Counted from the stretch's first letter, positions 23,821-35,835 are shown. The stretch: DNA of 64,000 bases from Naganishia liquefaciens (GCA_013423385.1 BLZA01000007.1:1054001-1118000), one strand, 5' to 3'. Numbers and translations are program-made. Notes: generated by a model not told the origin, from the letters alone.

Positions 23821-25098
23821 CGTGCTTGGAAGTCCAACTGATGTTGCGAGTCTGCTACGACTTTCTCCTTGACGAGCGATGCCGTTCCAAAAGCGTTTCG
23901 GTGTGATGCTGGCTGATGAGGATATACCCCCAGAATCAATTCTGATTGGTCTGCTTTGTATCAGAGCATGTAAATTCGTTCTGTATTGGGACCTGGGTTC
24001 GCACCTTGAAGATCGCTGCAAGACTTCTGTCGGATCTCGCACGGCGGGTGCCTCTACTCGCTTGTACGGTGTAGCGTCGATTGTCTTGAGGAATTGGCAG
24101 ACACGGCCAAAGGACTGATGTGGTGGCCAGAAACGCGTGGGATGGTTGTTATGCTCGTGAGCCGCGGAAGGCGCAATTGCTAATGCGACGCCACCAAGGA
24201 GGCGTCAACGCGGACTCGCGTACGGCAACGTTGATGTTATCGGAGTAAGAAGGGGCATGATAGGCGAAGGGGTCGAAATAAAGCAATTAGAATGCATCGA
24301 TATGGTGAAAGTATCAGCAACAGCAACAGAACGCAAGATACCAAGCTTCCATCAATTTGTACATTGATGTCAAAGGACCTTTAAGACGGAAGCAACGCGC
24401 ACATCACGCCTCGTAGCATAGTTGACTTGTTCCTAGCAGCTTTCCTAGGCTATAGAGGTTTGATGAGCTGTCTAATGAGACTGCTGCAAGACACTGATCT
24501 GCAAGACACTCATCATGATCAGTTAAACAAGGCATCTCCCTTCACACTCGTGCTCATATGTAAAGGAGTGACTTAGCGATGGAAGAGGGACTAAGTGGTG
24601 ATGGGAAAATCGACCGAGGAAGAAACGAGGCACGGAGGCAATGGGTTTCGAGAGGCACCGAAGAATGAGGGTCTTCGAGCACAAGCATTGGATTGATGTG
24701 TGCGCTGAAGCGCAATACGCTGAGATGCTGCCTGCGGTCAAGACAGAGCCTGATGGCAAGGATGATGAAGTAGACCATCCCTCCGCGAGTCCGGCGGTCC
24801 GACTGACATGTACCGCGCTCGTAAACTGTTTTCCTTTGCAAGCGACGTCGTCATCCTTGGGACCCATTCTTTCTCAAACGCATTCTCGAAGTCTCTAGGA
24901 ATACGCAACGCGTTGACGCGCGACAGCACGAGCCATATGAAGGCGTTTGACAGAGCGGCAAAGGAGTCCTTGACACGTCCGGAGAGCTTGCTGGTATCTG
25001 TGTCTCCATGTTTTGTATGGTACACCTACGCAGTTGACGTAAATGGCCATTACTCTAGAGGTATCTCGCTTCTCTCGTCATTAGGATTACGGGACTAT
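23821..25098. other. Intergenic, nothing recognised
   Basis: About 1.3 kb between the start of the F-box-like gene and the 3' end of LSM7. Minus-strand frames at 24523-24867 and 24738-25025 and a plus-strand frame at 24808-25191 overlap one another and have no known motifs. Confidence 0.5.
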
Positions 25099-25652
25099 TT
25101 ATTCTGCTTGTACGAAGGGATTGGCAACCTCTGTTTTCAAAACAAGATAGAAGAAGGTCAGCAAGGGGAACAGGACCCATTCAGCACGTGAAGCCGAACC
25201 TTCATAGCCATCCATTGGACTGATAACGACGATCGTTGGACCTCTGAGAACCACTAGACCCAATTTCCGCCCCGGGCGTCCCTCTGTATGGAGACACGGT
25301 GATCAGTCATATCGTAACTCAGGAGTAATCGCAAACATACCTGTCGGTTCCTCCCTTACTTCATCCAGCACCAGATTCTGCAACTGATCGTACCCTTTCA
25401 ACACACCAACGACCTCCCTCCCGCCCTGAAACTTGACCCTAATCTCCTTGTCCACGAAACGTCCCAAATCCAAGATGGCTTCACGCGGCTTCTTTTCCGA
25501 TGCGGCGCCGCCGTTTGCGTTGGATCCTCCACGGCCGCCTCCCCGTCCTCCACGGTTGCCTCCACGGTTACCGCCTCGACCCTGCGTGCGGAACAGCTTA
25601 GCCTTTCAGGAGCTTTCACAGATAAAACAGCACTTACTCGTTGTTCAGACAT
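25099..25652 (-). CDS. LSM7: U6 snRNA-associated Sm-like protein LSm7 with RGG N-terminus
   Basis: Subunit of the heteroheptameric LSm rings: LSm2-8 protects the U6 snRNA 3' end in the nucleus, and LSm1-7 promotes decapping in the cytoplasm. Four exons. The first encodes only MSEQR, followed by an Arg/Gly repeat (about residues 6-25, NRGG and GRGG units). The Sm fold is clear: Sm1 as EAILDLGRFVDKEIRVKFQG and GVLKGYDQLQNLVLDEV, Sm2 as LGLVVLRGPTIVVISPMDG. The last short exon completes VANPFVQAE, the usual LSm7 C-terminal tail, after an intron that begins with GTTCGG. The start is the ATG at 25652. It is divergent from SRS2, sharing about 500 bp of upstream DNA. Confidence 0.94.
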
Positions 25653-26154
25653 GATCACCGTAAAGATACGCGGTGTTTTGGGTGTTATGCAGATTCGCCG
25701 GAGGGAGCAGTACTGCCGGTGAGATACTGACTTCCGAGTCGATGAGGCGAAATGCGGGAGGATGCAACAAACGGCAAGAGACTTCAGAGCTGTGAACAGG
25801 ACATCGACAACGACCGAAAGCACGGTCGATCATCATCTGCCTCGAGAATGGGCGCGGATTCAAACGCTCCTTCATGCAGCTTACCTAATGCTCATGATTG
25901 TCGGTCTACACCGTTCGAGAGTGGATTTCTGCGATGCATCAGGTATGAACATGAGATGTCAGAGATATCAACTCGACATCGATAACATCTCTCGAGATCA
26001 GGCACTTGTACGACGACCAAAACGTCAAGATACGGTCTGCTGCCCTGCCTCTTCAAGAGTTGATCTCAGAAGGCCCGATCGGGGCGTCGTCGCCGCTGCC
26101 ACGCACGACCCGCTTGCGATCCTCACGCCGATCCTCGTCGCATAACCTGACAAG
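25653..26154. promoter_or_regulatory. Divergent promoter region of LSM7 and SRS2
   Basis: This 502-bp stretch lies between two start codons in opposite orientation, so it must carry both promoters. No TATA box or well-known fungal site is obvious. Overlapping short frames have no motif. Confidence 0.5.
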
Positions 26155-29100
26155 ATGGAGGAAACGACACTACTTGCACAGCCGGCAACAGATCCATATC
26201 CATATCTTGACACGCTAAATCCTGCGCAACGGACAGGTATCTAGTCATTATTGCCGACTTTTGCGTTAAATACTCATATTCTATGCTTGCTCGACTCTAG
26301 CTGTTACATATCCACCAGATGCACCGCTTCAAGTCCTGGCAGGACCGGGGTCTGGTCAGTCTGATGTTCGGCGATGGATATTGCCAAACTCATATTCATA
26401 CTTCTATTAGGAAAGACCAAGGTGTTAACGGCACGCGTGGCGTATCTCATTCATCATTTTGGATTAACACCACAAGAGGTCGTTGCCGTATGTTCGGCTT
26501 CTCATGTGTTCATTCAGCTCCAGCTAAATTAGTGATTCATGAGCAGGTGACATTCACGAACAAAGCTGCATTGGAGATGAAGAAGAGGTTGAACGTACTG
26601 CTAGGAGAGGTTGCAGGGAGCAAGCTCGTGCTCGGTCAGTCGACACATAAAGAACGCGGTGAGCCCAGCCTAACATCTGCATAGGCACATTCCATGCGAC
26701 TTGTGTCAAATATCTACGAAAATACGGCAAGCGGATCGGACTAAACAACAACTTTTCAATTATTGATCAGGAAGATGCGTATGTACTTGGATGCTGTGGC
26801 CCAATAGTGAAGCTGATTCTTTTCTTACAGGAAGAAGCTGATGTCCGGCTTCCTAAAGCCCATAGCTCAGGATCTCAAAGAAAGACATATTCCATTGAAG
26901 CCGCAACAAGTGCTCAGTGATATCTCCAATGCGAAAGCCAAATCGGATTCACCTGCAGCGATGCGTCTGCGTGCCCAGGCGACAAATAACCAGATCCTGA
27001 CGGTCATTGCTGACGTGAGCCTGTTTGAAATGACAACCAAATCCAGCAGCTGAATTTGAATTCTCTGCAGCTATATGAGCAGTATGAAAAAGCATTAATT
27101 GAGCTCGGAAGTCTCGACTTTGACGATCTCTTGGTGTACGGACTGCGTTTGCTGCGCAAAGACCCTGAAGTTGTGTCGAACATCCAACATGTCTTGGTAG
27201 ATGAATTCCAGGTAAGCTTGGCCTTGAGATTACGCTCTGCGGGGGTTCTGATCTCGTGTAGGACACCAATACGATACAGTATAACTTGATGAAGATGTTT
27301 GCCAAGCAAGGCAACGTGACCATCGTGGGCGATCCAGATCAATCCATCTACAGTTGGAGAGCAGCAGGTGAGTGGCAACGGTACATTGAATCCAGTTCTT
27401 CTCATGCCTTTCCACCAGACATCGAGAATTTGCGCCATATGAAACGAGGTCGGTATTGAATGCGCGATTGTACAGCAGGCGTCTGACAAAGTTTCTGCAC
27501 AGATTACCCCAACACCGAAGAAGTGCATCTTGAGCAAAATTACAGATCGACCGGCGCCATTTTGGACGCTTCTATGGCTATTGTAACGCAAGGTAGGCGG
27601 GATCGTAAGTACACTCGCACGCAGAACTTAATTACCCGTTGCAGATAAAAGCCGAATAAACAAGGGACTCTACACCGCATTCGGCAAGGGTGTTCCCGTC
27701 ACACTCAAGCAAACCCCAAACGGATTTTCAGAAGCAGACTATATCGCGGACGAAATTCATAGGCTACGAGCGCAGTCCGGTAACATGCTGAGCTTTGACG
27801 ACTTTGCAATTTTGCGTACGTTCGCTGCAGTATCCAGATATGTGCAACAGGCTGACCTGGTAAGACTCGATGTTTCTAGTCCGCTACAACGCGCTTTCGC
27901 GAGTACTGGAAACTGTCTTGCAGAAAGCGCAGATTCCAACTAGATTAGTGGGCGGTCACAAGTTCTTTGAGCGTCTTGAAGTCAAGGATATTCTGGCATA
28001 CCTTCAGCTCATTGACAATCCACAATATCATGCAAGTGATCACAAATCGTGGACGTTTGCAGTCGCTGACGTCACCTTCTAGCCAGCATTCGTAAGAGTA
28101 GTCAATGTACCGAAGAGGGGAATAGGCGACAAGGTGAATATCAAACTATTCCCTGCTTGAGCTCCACTAAATCGGCAATAGTCTCTGCAAGCGATCCAAG
28201 ATAGAGCTAGGGCGAATGGCGTCACGTCGATGGATATCGCCGAAAGAATTGCCGATGGGGACGAGCCGTGTGACTTGTCAGGAACTCAGAAGAAGAATCT
28301 GAGCGAGTTTGTGCGCGTTATCCGAAAGATGCGGGTCCAAGCAAAAAATGTAGGTTGCAATAGCAATACGTGGAGTCTCGAAGCTGACTTGGCCGATGGC
28401 AGGCCACATCCGTGGTCGAGCTCATCGAAAATCTACTGGAAGAAATCGGCTATGAAGCATATTTGAGGAGAACTCATGCGGATGCTGATACTCGGTTGGA
28501 AAACGTGAAGGAACTGGTTAGTCGTCCGATTTCCGATCTTGGCTGTTACTAACCCTGTGCGGTCACTCAGATATCTTATGCAGTTCTTGTCGGGAAGGAG
28601 CAAGCAGATAACGCAGCAAACGTGTCCGCGCCTTCCACTCGAAAGGCCGAAGGAGAAAATGCAAGTAAGAAGCAAGAGATTCAGTCGCTTCCCCCTCGTG
28701 GCAAAAAGCGAAAGGCTACATGGGAAGCTGGCATGGAGGTAATTGATTTGGAATACGAGGAAACGGAGGAGACCGATGATTTACCAGTTGAAGTCATTGA
28801 CGATGACGCGGATCTATCGTAAGAAAAAATGCACTACTCCTGATGGCGAAGCTGACGGCTTAGTCGCCTTTAGTTCAACGCCACTTCGGTCTTTCTTGGA
28901 AGCATCGATGCTGGCAACAGATGCGGAAACCGAGGACGAAAATCTGGCGACACCAGTGAGCAGCTACCCGTTGTAAATGTGGTCGCGCAGCTGATCATCT
29001 ACAAAGCGTGTCACGATCTGTACGGTACATGCCGCGAAGGGACTTGAATGGCCAGTTGTATTCGTGCCCTGCGGTGAGCATCCCCAGTGGGACGTCACGG

Positions 29101-30341
29101 CCTGAACTGATGCTTTGCAACAGCTGAAAAAGGTGTCTATCCTTTTGTCAAGTCTACGGATGAGGCCCAAGTGAACGAAGAGAGGTGAGTGGACTATGTG
29201 TATGCCCGTATTCCACTTATGCAATTTTCTCAGGCGTCTACTTTACGTCGCTATGACTCGGGCGCAAGTCGTACTAGTGAGTAGAACGCTTGTGCGGGCT
29301 TCAGTATACTAAAGCGCCTCGCAGGAAATCACGCATGCGGAAAGGAGAATGCTAGGAAAAGACGAAATCGAGAAAGAGCAAAGCCCGTTCATCAGAGACG
29401 CAGACGTGGAAGGGACCAAGGTTAGTGACACAACTCATTCGAGATGCCTGGTCCCATCCGTTTTGCCGCAGGTCTTCGCCTCTAGCCGTCCAGCAATATC
29501 TCGTGCAGAACGAGAGCTGATGGCGGGCGTACTCAGCCGAATGGCTATTCCAGAGGAGGAAGTCCTGAAAATGGCGCGCGCGTAGTAAGTGTCACGAATG
29601 TGAGCCATATCTGGCTGATAGTCTCCGTCTAGTGCTCTTTCTACCTCGAGTGTCAAACGGTCTTGGGAACAGCCCGCATCTCAGCGCTCAGTGCAGCCAG
29701 GCGCCGCCTTTTATCATAACTCGCATAATAAGGAGTCCCGTGCCCAAGATTATTGGAATTCTGACAAGGACGAGTACGCGCTTCCTGACATGCCGGAAAT
29801 GTCTCACAGTCAACCGGCGGCTGGCTTCATGTCAGCTTCGCAGTTCCGATCTCAGGCTCCAGACGCGTCGACTCAATTGCCAAAGGCGAGCGAGCGAATG
29901 CGTCAGGTGCAGTATTCGCAACCCATATTTGCTGGAAGTGAGCGAGCATGGAACAAAGTCGCCCCGCAACCTTTTTCGTTCGGAATGCCAGCCGACATGT
30001 CAATCACGAATTCCGTTCCAAACCTTAACGCATCATTCCAGACAGCGCGATCAGCCAGCGCAAACAACGCATTGTTGAAGAATATCGGTCTTCCGCCACC
30101 TATCGGTGCTGCTACCAGCGCACCACCCAAGCCGAATGGTCTTGCCACACCCGGCCTGAATACCCTTCAGAGCTCCTTTTCAAGTTCACTCGCATCGCTT
30201 AAGACGCTGGGTATGCCCGACATCAAGCCTTCCGCGGCTAGTACCACTACGACTTCTGCCGGTTCTAGGACAGGGCAGCCTCTACGACGCCTAGGGATGG
30301 GCCGCCCTGCTCCGTATGGAGCTGGCAAACAGCAAAAATAG
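26155..30341 (+). CDS. SRS2: UvrD-family DNA helicase Srs2
   Basis: 3'-5' SF1 helicase that strips Rad51 filaments and restrains recombination at forks. About 23 exons are inferred from frame and splice consensus. Helicase motifs in order: LNPAQRTAV (Q motif), VLAGPGSGKTKVLTARVA (Walker A, split by an intron after GPGS), VTFTNKAA, LGTFHATC, SLDFDDLL, HVLVDEFQDTN (Walker B), GDPDQSIYSWRAA, LEQNYRST, TVHAAKGLEWPVVFVPC and RRLLYVAMTRA. An acidic insertion with KKRK (28690-28820) sits in domain 2B. The C-terminal 250 residues are Ser/Pro-rich and low complexity, ending near RRLGMGRPAPYG. In yeast the tail binds Rad51 and SUMO-PCNA; no such motif can be confirmed here. The intron at 28032-28082 uses a GC donor. 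Very intron-dense compared with other genes in the window. A plain UvrD/PcrA-like assignment is the only real alternative. Confidence 0.93.
28032..28082 (+). other. GC-AG intron in SRS2
   Basis: The frame ends with CAT before GCAAGT and resumes at CCA GCA TTC after CTTCTAG, giving QYHPAFVRVVNVPKRG, the conserved helicase sequence. The nearby GT alternatives break the frame. GCAAGT is the canonical strong GC-type donor. Confidence 0.75.
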
Positions 30342-31616
30342 ATATGCAGTTGCTGTACTTATGCTTATAAATTAAATAGCCGTGGGGGAAGGGCAGTGAA
30401 GTTGTATGCTTACAGCGGCTATAATGAATCTGCTGCTCCCGGAGCCGTTACAAGTCTACGACGGATTGTGTGATACTCGCCGCTAGACAGTATGCCCAAC
30501 CGCTTGTGTGGTAACGTTGCACACGTTGAGGGATATGGCGTCAATGATCGTGTTGAACTTTCGCTGCGTACTCCTTTCATGCCGGCGTACTCCTTCCAGG
30601 CCGATATACGAGTACGCAGCGAGTCATCTGGAGCTATGAGACAGGCAGCATTGGTTGTATTGGGGGAAGTAACAACTTCCTTCACGCTCCTTTCTTGTTG
30701 TGTCGATATGCCTCGACCGCGATAGGTTACCCTTGTTGATGCTTCTGTCGAGCTCCTTGCTTTGATATCCTCAGTATGGTAACTGTATTTTGTCAACATT
30801 CCGGTGTGTCCGGCTCAGGAATGCTAGAGCAATGGCTTTCTTTCACCAGCTTTTTTCAGCTTCCGAGAATTCCGAGAACACAAACAGAGAGGATCTCGAA
30901 GCAAGCGTAAATACTTAGGGCAAACTCGCCGAATTGGATCTTTTCCAGCCGAGACACGTGGGGAAATGACGTCAATCACGGATGCAAGTTAAAACACCAG
31001 CCAGAATGTCCTGCAGACTGTCAACAAGCAAGATGAGTTCCGCAGTTCGAGGAGCACTACACCAGCCTGTATACCGCGGTAGCGCCGCACTCCATCAGTA
31101 TAACCCTCACGCTACGGCCGGACGGCTCCGCGAGTTGGTAAGGCTAGGCTTAGAACTCTCTGGCTATCCCTCTGCCGACTCGCTGCTGTTGACCTCAGCC
31201 AAGCTAGCGTCAAAGAAGGCTTTCTTGTCCAGCTCTCCGTCGGCTGTCACTTCCTCTCTGTAGAAACAACAACACTTACCTGTTCATCCACCCTTGGCAC
31301 TAATATAGGCAGGACAGCCTCAGGATTCAGCTGCTATCTCTCGGATTTGCGCAGTCGCTCCAAGCAGAGGTACCGTACCGGCCGATATGGTGTAGAGCAG
31401 CTTTTCTTCGCGTATCTACTGTTATCAGACACTTCTGTCCCTTTTCTATACCATCCGCGATGATGTCATAACTCGCCATCACCAAGATTCTTTCGGGAGG
31501 CTTATAAGAGGCAAAATATATAAGCAGCCCGTGCTCAACCGTAATCTATCCGTCCCCCGTGCTGCAACTTACTATCGCGCATTCCAACAACACCAAAGCT
31601 CAACAAACAATCAGCC
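30342..31616. other. Intergenic upstream of the micropeptide gene
   Basis: About 1.3 kb. Short overlapping frames (30419-30799 minus, 30492-30725 plus, 30982-31263 plus) have no recognisable motif. The 3' part is rich in AT and ends with a strong TATATAA box, suggesting a regulated promoter for the small gene that follows. Confidence 0.5.
31517..31523 (+). promoter_or_regulatory. TATATAA box of the micropeptide gene
   Basis: Exact TATATAA 94-100 bp upstream of the ATG, preceded by a second TATAA (about 31503). A CAACAA-rich leader without upstream ATG follows, as expected for a well-translated small gene. Confidence 0.45.
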
Positions 31617-31862
31617 ATGGGTAACGTGAGTATCATCTGCCGTCTTCATTTGCTTTCGATCACGAGCTGACTCGAGAACGCTTTCTTTCAGGTTTTTTCC
31701 GCCATCGGCCGAGGTATCAATGCCGTCATAACAGCTATCGCCTCCGTCTTCACCGCCATCGTATCAGGCATCACCAGCGTACTAGTAGCCATTTGGAATT
31801 TCATTACTTGTGGAATGTGCTCCGGTGGTCGACGAGGCGGCCGCAGAGGTGGAACTGTATAG
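31617..31862 (+). CDS. Small myristoylation-type hydrophobic micropeptide, 59 aa
   Basis: Two exons: 31617-31625 (only Met-Gly-Asn) and 31692-31862. The 66-bp intron has a GTGAGT donor, a TTTCTTTCAG acceptor and an in-frame stop, so splicing is required. The product starts MGNVFSAIGRGINAV, continues as one long hydrophobic stretch rich in Ile/Val/Ala (residues about 12-44), and ends with CGMCSGG followed by two RRGG units. Gly2 and Ser6 fit the N-myristoylation consensus MGxxxS, and the two cysteines at residues 46 and 49 could be lipidated or bind metal. From memory, very similar short MG..FSAIGRGIN proteins recur in many basidiomycetes and some ascomycetes without assigned function. A membrane-attached micropeptide is the best description. 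Confidence 0.8.
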
Positions 31863-32070
31863 AAAGGGCCTGGCGGAAGTCAAATGCTTGTGAGCATACC
31901 CCTTGCATGTCATGGTGGACTGTCGCTGATTCGACTTCAGTGAAAGCAGTTTCCCCCAGGCCAGAATGCTAGAGAATTCTCGCGCCGATTCCGTCTCTTT
32001 CACCATATCAAATGGCCACTGTATCCATATACGATGACACCTATAATGATCTGAACGTTCAAACAAATTG

Positions 32071-33106
32071 TCACAATGAAGTCCCCACAATATTGCCAAG
32101 GATTGCCGTCAGGTTCGTGTACCACGCCTTTTCGGTTGGTTTGCCTTCCTTTTCCTTCCTCCCACTCGCGAACAATTCCCAGCATGCCACGCCTGCAAAT
32201 TCTGGATGGCCCCTGGTTATCTGTGCTATTGCCTGCCCAAGCTGATCCAGATCCACGAAACCGTGACCATGGACAGGCGAAGACAAGACCGCCAGCACGA
32301 GTCGGCTCGGATCGAACCCCGTTTCGACCAATTTCTCGTAACCCGCAGCGTCGCCGGCGCTCCCCCATCCATTGTAGAACTGAACGTGGTACCAGTTGAT
32401 AAGATGCCCGCACGTCGCCTCCAATCCCGAATAGTCCAAGAGCGAAAGCTCTCGTCCGCCTTGCAAACCCGGGGCCATCGGAGACATGGTGACCAGAAAG
32501 CTTTTCGGAAAATCTTGCCGTATGCGTCGGATGAATCGTTCGGCGCCGCTCTGTGTCATTGGTTCCTCCACGTCGAGGTCGAGGCCGTCAAATTGTTTGC
32601 GAATCAACAGATCGCGGACCAGTCCGTATGCGATTTCAAACCGCTCTCGGTTACTCTCGAACGATCCAGGCGCGTAGTCTAATTCGGATATGGTACCGTG
32701 CGCCGCTCCTCCTATCAGCAGCAATGTCTTGACACCCTTGGCTCGAAGTGCGGCTTTTTCCTTCCAGACTTCGTCATAGTATGCGTCGTAGGGATCGTGG
32801 TCATTGAGTGTCAGGTGCAGGCGCCGTTTCTTGCGTGGTTTTGGCGGTTCAGGTTTGTCTGGATCTTGAGTGTCCTTCGGGTGCCGCTCCTCCTCGTATG
32901 TTACATTGATGTGCAATGCGGCAAAGACCACATGTGTGACAATCGGCGTGGGATCCTCGATTAACGGCAGGATTGATTGCAGTTTTCCTTCATAGTGGTA
33001 CGTCTGGTGATAGACAATCAGCTTTTTGCTTCTGGATTCTGCCGCGAGTAGAAGAAGATGAGCATCTAATGCTAGTGAGAAAAAGCTACTCACCTGGGAT
33101 CCGCAT
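32071..33106 (-). CDS. Glycoside hydrolase family 18 (chitinase-like) protein, apparently not secreted
   Basis: Two exons: a tiny first exon encoding MRIP, then a 55-bp intron and the catalytic exon, about 326 aa in total. The GH18 barrel is supported by IVYHQTYHY near the N-terminus, LLLIGGAAHG, and the catalytic motif FDGLDLDVEEP (D-x-x-D-x-D-x-E, Glu as proton donor). VTMSPMAPG, WYHVQFYNGWG and a final GVACWELFASG block follow. No signal peptide is visible with the ATG at 33106, and no chitin-binding module or anchor is present, so it may act inside the cell or on internal glycans. A lysine-rich insert (PPKPRKKRR) lies after strand 2. The frame upstream of 33106 has no coding character. 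The substrate (chitin, chito-oligosaccharides or other) is unproven. Confidence 0.88.
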
Positions 33107-33711
33107 GTTGACTGTCTGCCGCGAAATAGCGAGTTGCCTGTGTGTCCCGTTAGACAGAAGGTGACATTGGTTTTCTGGATCGACCGAGACAGCCGTATAC
33201 CAGGTCTGGACGACAAGACAGCTCGTATCGTGTCTGGTGATAAGGACGTGCGATGTGACGTTCCCCGTTCTTCAGGATGTAGTATCTGCGACATGCCCAC
33301 CATCCGTCAAGGTTCCCGCACAAGGCATCGCTTGAAGGCTGCTCGAACAGCTGCTCGACGCCGAATCGGTCCGGCCTTTTGGGTCAGGGGGCACCTTTGT
33401 CCCGATGCATCCTCCTCTTACTCTACGGTACTCGTGTTGACTGGCCTGTCCCAATGTGGCCGGCAAAAGGTGTTTCCTTCTACAGGTCAATCTCTACAGG
33501 TCAATCACATCTCTTGAGCCAATGCCTCGTCTCAAGGTGAAGGTCTGGGCAATATTGGAGGAATTGCCCATCGCCTGCGTCTCGAAGCGCAGATAATACA
33601 TAGACCATCTGTGAGGCTGATACCCTGTGACGACCTCAAGGTCATGTGTTGGCAATCCCGCTCTCAAGCATCAACATCACTGAAAGGCTGGAGCCTCATA
33701 CATTGCCAGTC
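33107..33711. other. Intergenic between GH18 and FEN1
   Basis: This 605-bp stretch holds the GH18 promoter and the FEN1 3' region. No additional motif or gene was recognised. Confidence 0.5.
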
Positions 33712-35835
33712 CTACTTTTTGCCCTTGGCCTTCTTGGCTGCAGGCTTCGCCTTTTCATCGGCCTTTGAATGACAACCAACGGTCATTGGCATGCATGACA
33801 TCATCGCGAACAAAACTTACTTTGCGCTTTCCCGTTGTCTTCTTCATGTCTTTGGCAGAGCCAGTAGCAGGCTTATCCTTGGGAGTGACCTTGAAGAAAC
33901 CGTCCAAACGTCCTTGCTGCTTCTGATTCAACATCTTGTCGAGTCTCGCGGCACCGGCTCGCACACGGTCCTCGCTGGAAAGATTGTCAGCGCCAGCTCG
34001 CGGGGAAGGTCATGCTGCTTACTTAAATCCCTTCTCCCTGACGAGGAATTCTACGAGTCCTTCTTCGTCGCACTTGGTCCACTCGAGCTACATCGAAATC
34101 GTCAGTCATGGCAAGCAAGGCAAGGCAAGGCATGTAACCTACCTCGAGCTCGCTGGCGGGAGTAACGTCTGGCTGCAAGAACAGCTTCTTCGCCTCCTCC
34201 CATGGCCAATACTCGGGCAGTTGCATTCCGCCGATGGCCTTCTTCTTCTTGATCGGTGCTTTCTTTTCTGTTTTCGGTTCTGCCTTCTTCTTGCCCTTGC
34301 CCTTGGCTTGCGAGGCGGTCTTTAAAGGTTTCGGCACGTCTTCATCTTCGCTTCCACTCATGGTCGCTGCCACGGGCTTTTCATAGCCATCCTCGCTGTC
34401 CAAGTCATCACGGTCGAGTGCGTTCCCGTTCTGCGATTCCACGGTTTCGTCATCTGATTCAACGTCGCTTCCGGGCTTCTCCTCGATTTCGAATTCTTCT
34501 GCCGCTTCTTGCTTTTCGGCCATTTTGCCTCTGATATGGGCAACAACGTTTTCAAGCGTTCTGTGTTCCCGCATGAGCTTGAGGGCGGTCTTTGGTCCGA
34601 CGCCCTTGGCGGGCTCGAGGTAGTCACATCCCATCAGCAAACAAAGCTCGATGAACTGGACGATTGGTCAGTGCGCGATCGATTGATTTTGACCGCCGCA
34701 CGTACCCGCTCCATATCCATTTCCAGCTCTTCCAAAACCTGCTTGAGGTTGATTTCTGAGATTGGCGCCTTCTTCGCTTCCGAAAATGTCAAATGTCGAA
34801 GGAGAATCGGAGCGTTGAAGGTCAAGGTATCCATATCCTCCGATCCCGCTGCGTACACCTGAATTCGGGATGGTTAGCCATTCCGCTTGATCGCAATTAC
34901 ATAGCACTAACCTTTCCTCCTCTCGCCAGCTCCGCACACTGCGCTTCGGCTTCTCCTGGAGCCTAAGAGAAAAGCTCAGAATCAGCGAATCGCCCTATCT
35001 CACCCGCAAACCGAAGTCTTACCACTACGACTGGGATGCCCATCAATTTCAACAGTCTCCGACACTCTTCGTTGTGAACCTTCGTTGGTCTGACTTGTCT
35101 TCTCGCCAACTTGTCGATATCCTCCGCGGTACCTAGACGCGATTCGCGAGTCAGAGTTGCAAAGTTGCGTCTACGTTGCGTCAACGAGCTTACCAGTCTC
35201 CTTCGCTTCCTCCTCGGCTTCTGCGGCAGCACCTCGGGCAGCAAATCGCTTGGCAAGCTGCGGGACGCCATGCGGTGCTCAATACAACGTTGTTCAATAC
35301 AGCAAGTGTACTTACGACGCCGCCCTTGAGCTCAGGAGGTTTACCATCAAATACATAGGCTGGCTTGATTCCATGATCCACCATCCGTAACGTTCTCCAG
35401 AAGAATCCCATCAGATGACTGAGCAGAAAAAAAGCCGTCAGACCATAAAACCTATGCCAAGGGAGAGTCCGCACCTTGTCACATCTCCATTCTCGTTCAT
35501 CAACATGGTACCGTCTTTTTGTCTGACAGCGACCAAGAATTGATATATAGACCTGGAACGTTGGACGAAATTCAGTCAACAGTTATTTCGAAGGTATATG
35601 AAACTCACATAGACGCATCGATAGCGACTTTTCTTCCGAATAGCTATAGGAATGATCTTGAGCAAAAATTTAGGGCGTACGGTTGACACATCTTCTTACA
35701 GTCTTAATGTCGTGCTCTTTCATCGCCTTCGGAGCATTCTCCGAGAGAAGAGCGGTAAGACCTATCTCGATATGCCAATCAGCTTTCGTTCCGACGCCGG
35801 CACGAATCTTTCCCGGACCGACCTTTGATACCCAT
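33712..35835 (-). CDS. RAD27: Flap endonuclease 1
   Basis: Structure-specific 5' nuclease that removes RNA-DNA flaps during Okazaki fragment maturation and long-patch base excision repair. About 11 exons. It starts [20 protein letters not shown], as in the family, with the N-terminal glycine needed at the active site. Next come [31 protein letters not shown], the I-domain ([26 protein letters not shown]) and the helix-two-turn-helix [20 protein letters not shown]. The PCNA-binding PIP box QGRLDGFF is near the end, followed by a basic tail ending [11 protein letters not shown]. After the helix-two-turn-helix an insertion of about 90 residues (34239-34520) is first acidic, then lysine-rich, before the family sequence resumes at [15 protein letters not shown]. 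It is divergent from the ERCC6L2-like gene. Confidence 0.97.

Noticed and set aside
23821-24042. Upstream extension of the second F-box-like gene
   Set aside because: The frame is open but starts only with non-ATG codons and its composition is not protein-like, so the ATG at 23820 was preferred.
24523-24867. 114-codon minus-strand frame starting MGPKDDDV
   Set aside because: It has an ATG but no motif, is overlapped by other frames, and no splice partner gives a sensible protein.
24808-25191. 127-codon plus-strand frame
   Set aside because: It runs antisense into the last exon of LSM7 and has no motif; composition is not protein-like throughout.
33107-33303. N-terminal extension of the GH18 frame
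   Set aside because: The upstream frame is out of register with the catalytic exon once the 55-bp intron is removed; the ATG at 33106 joins in frame.
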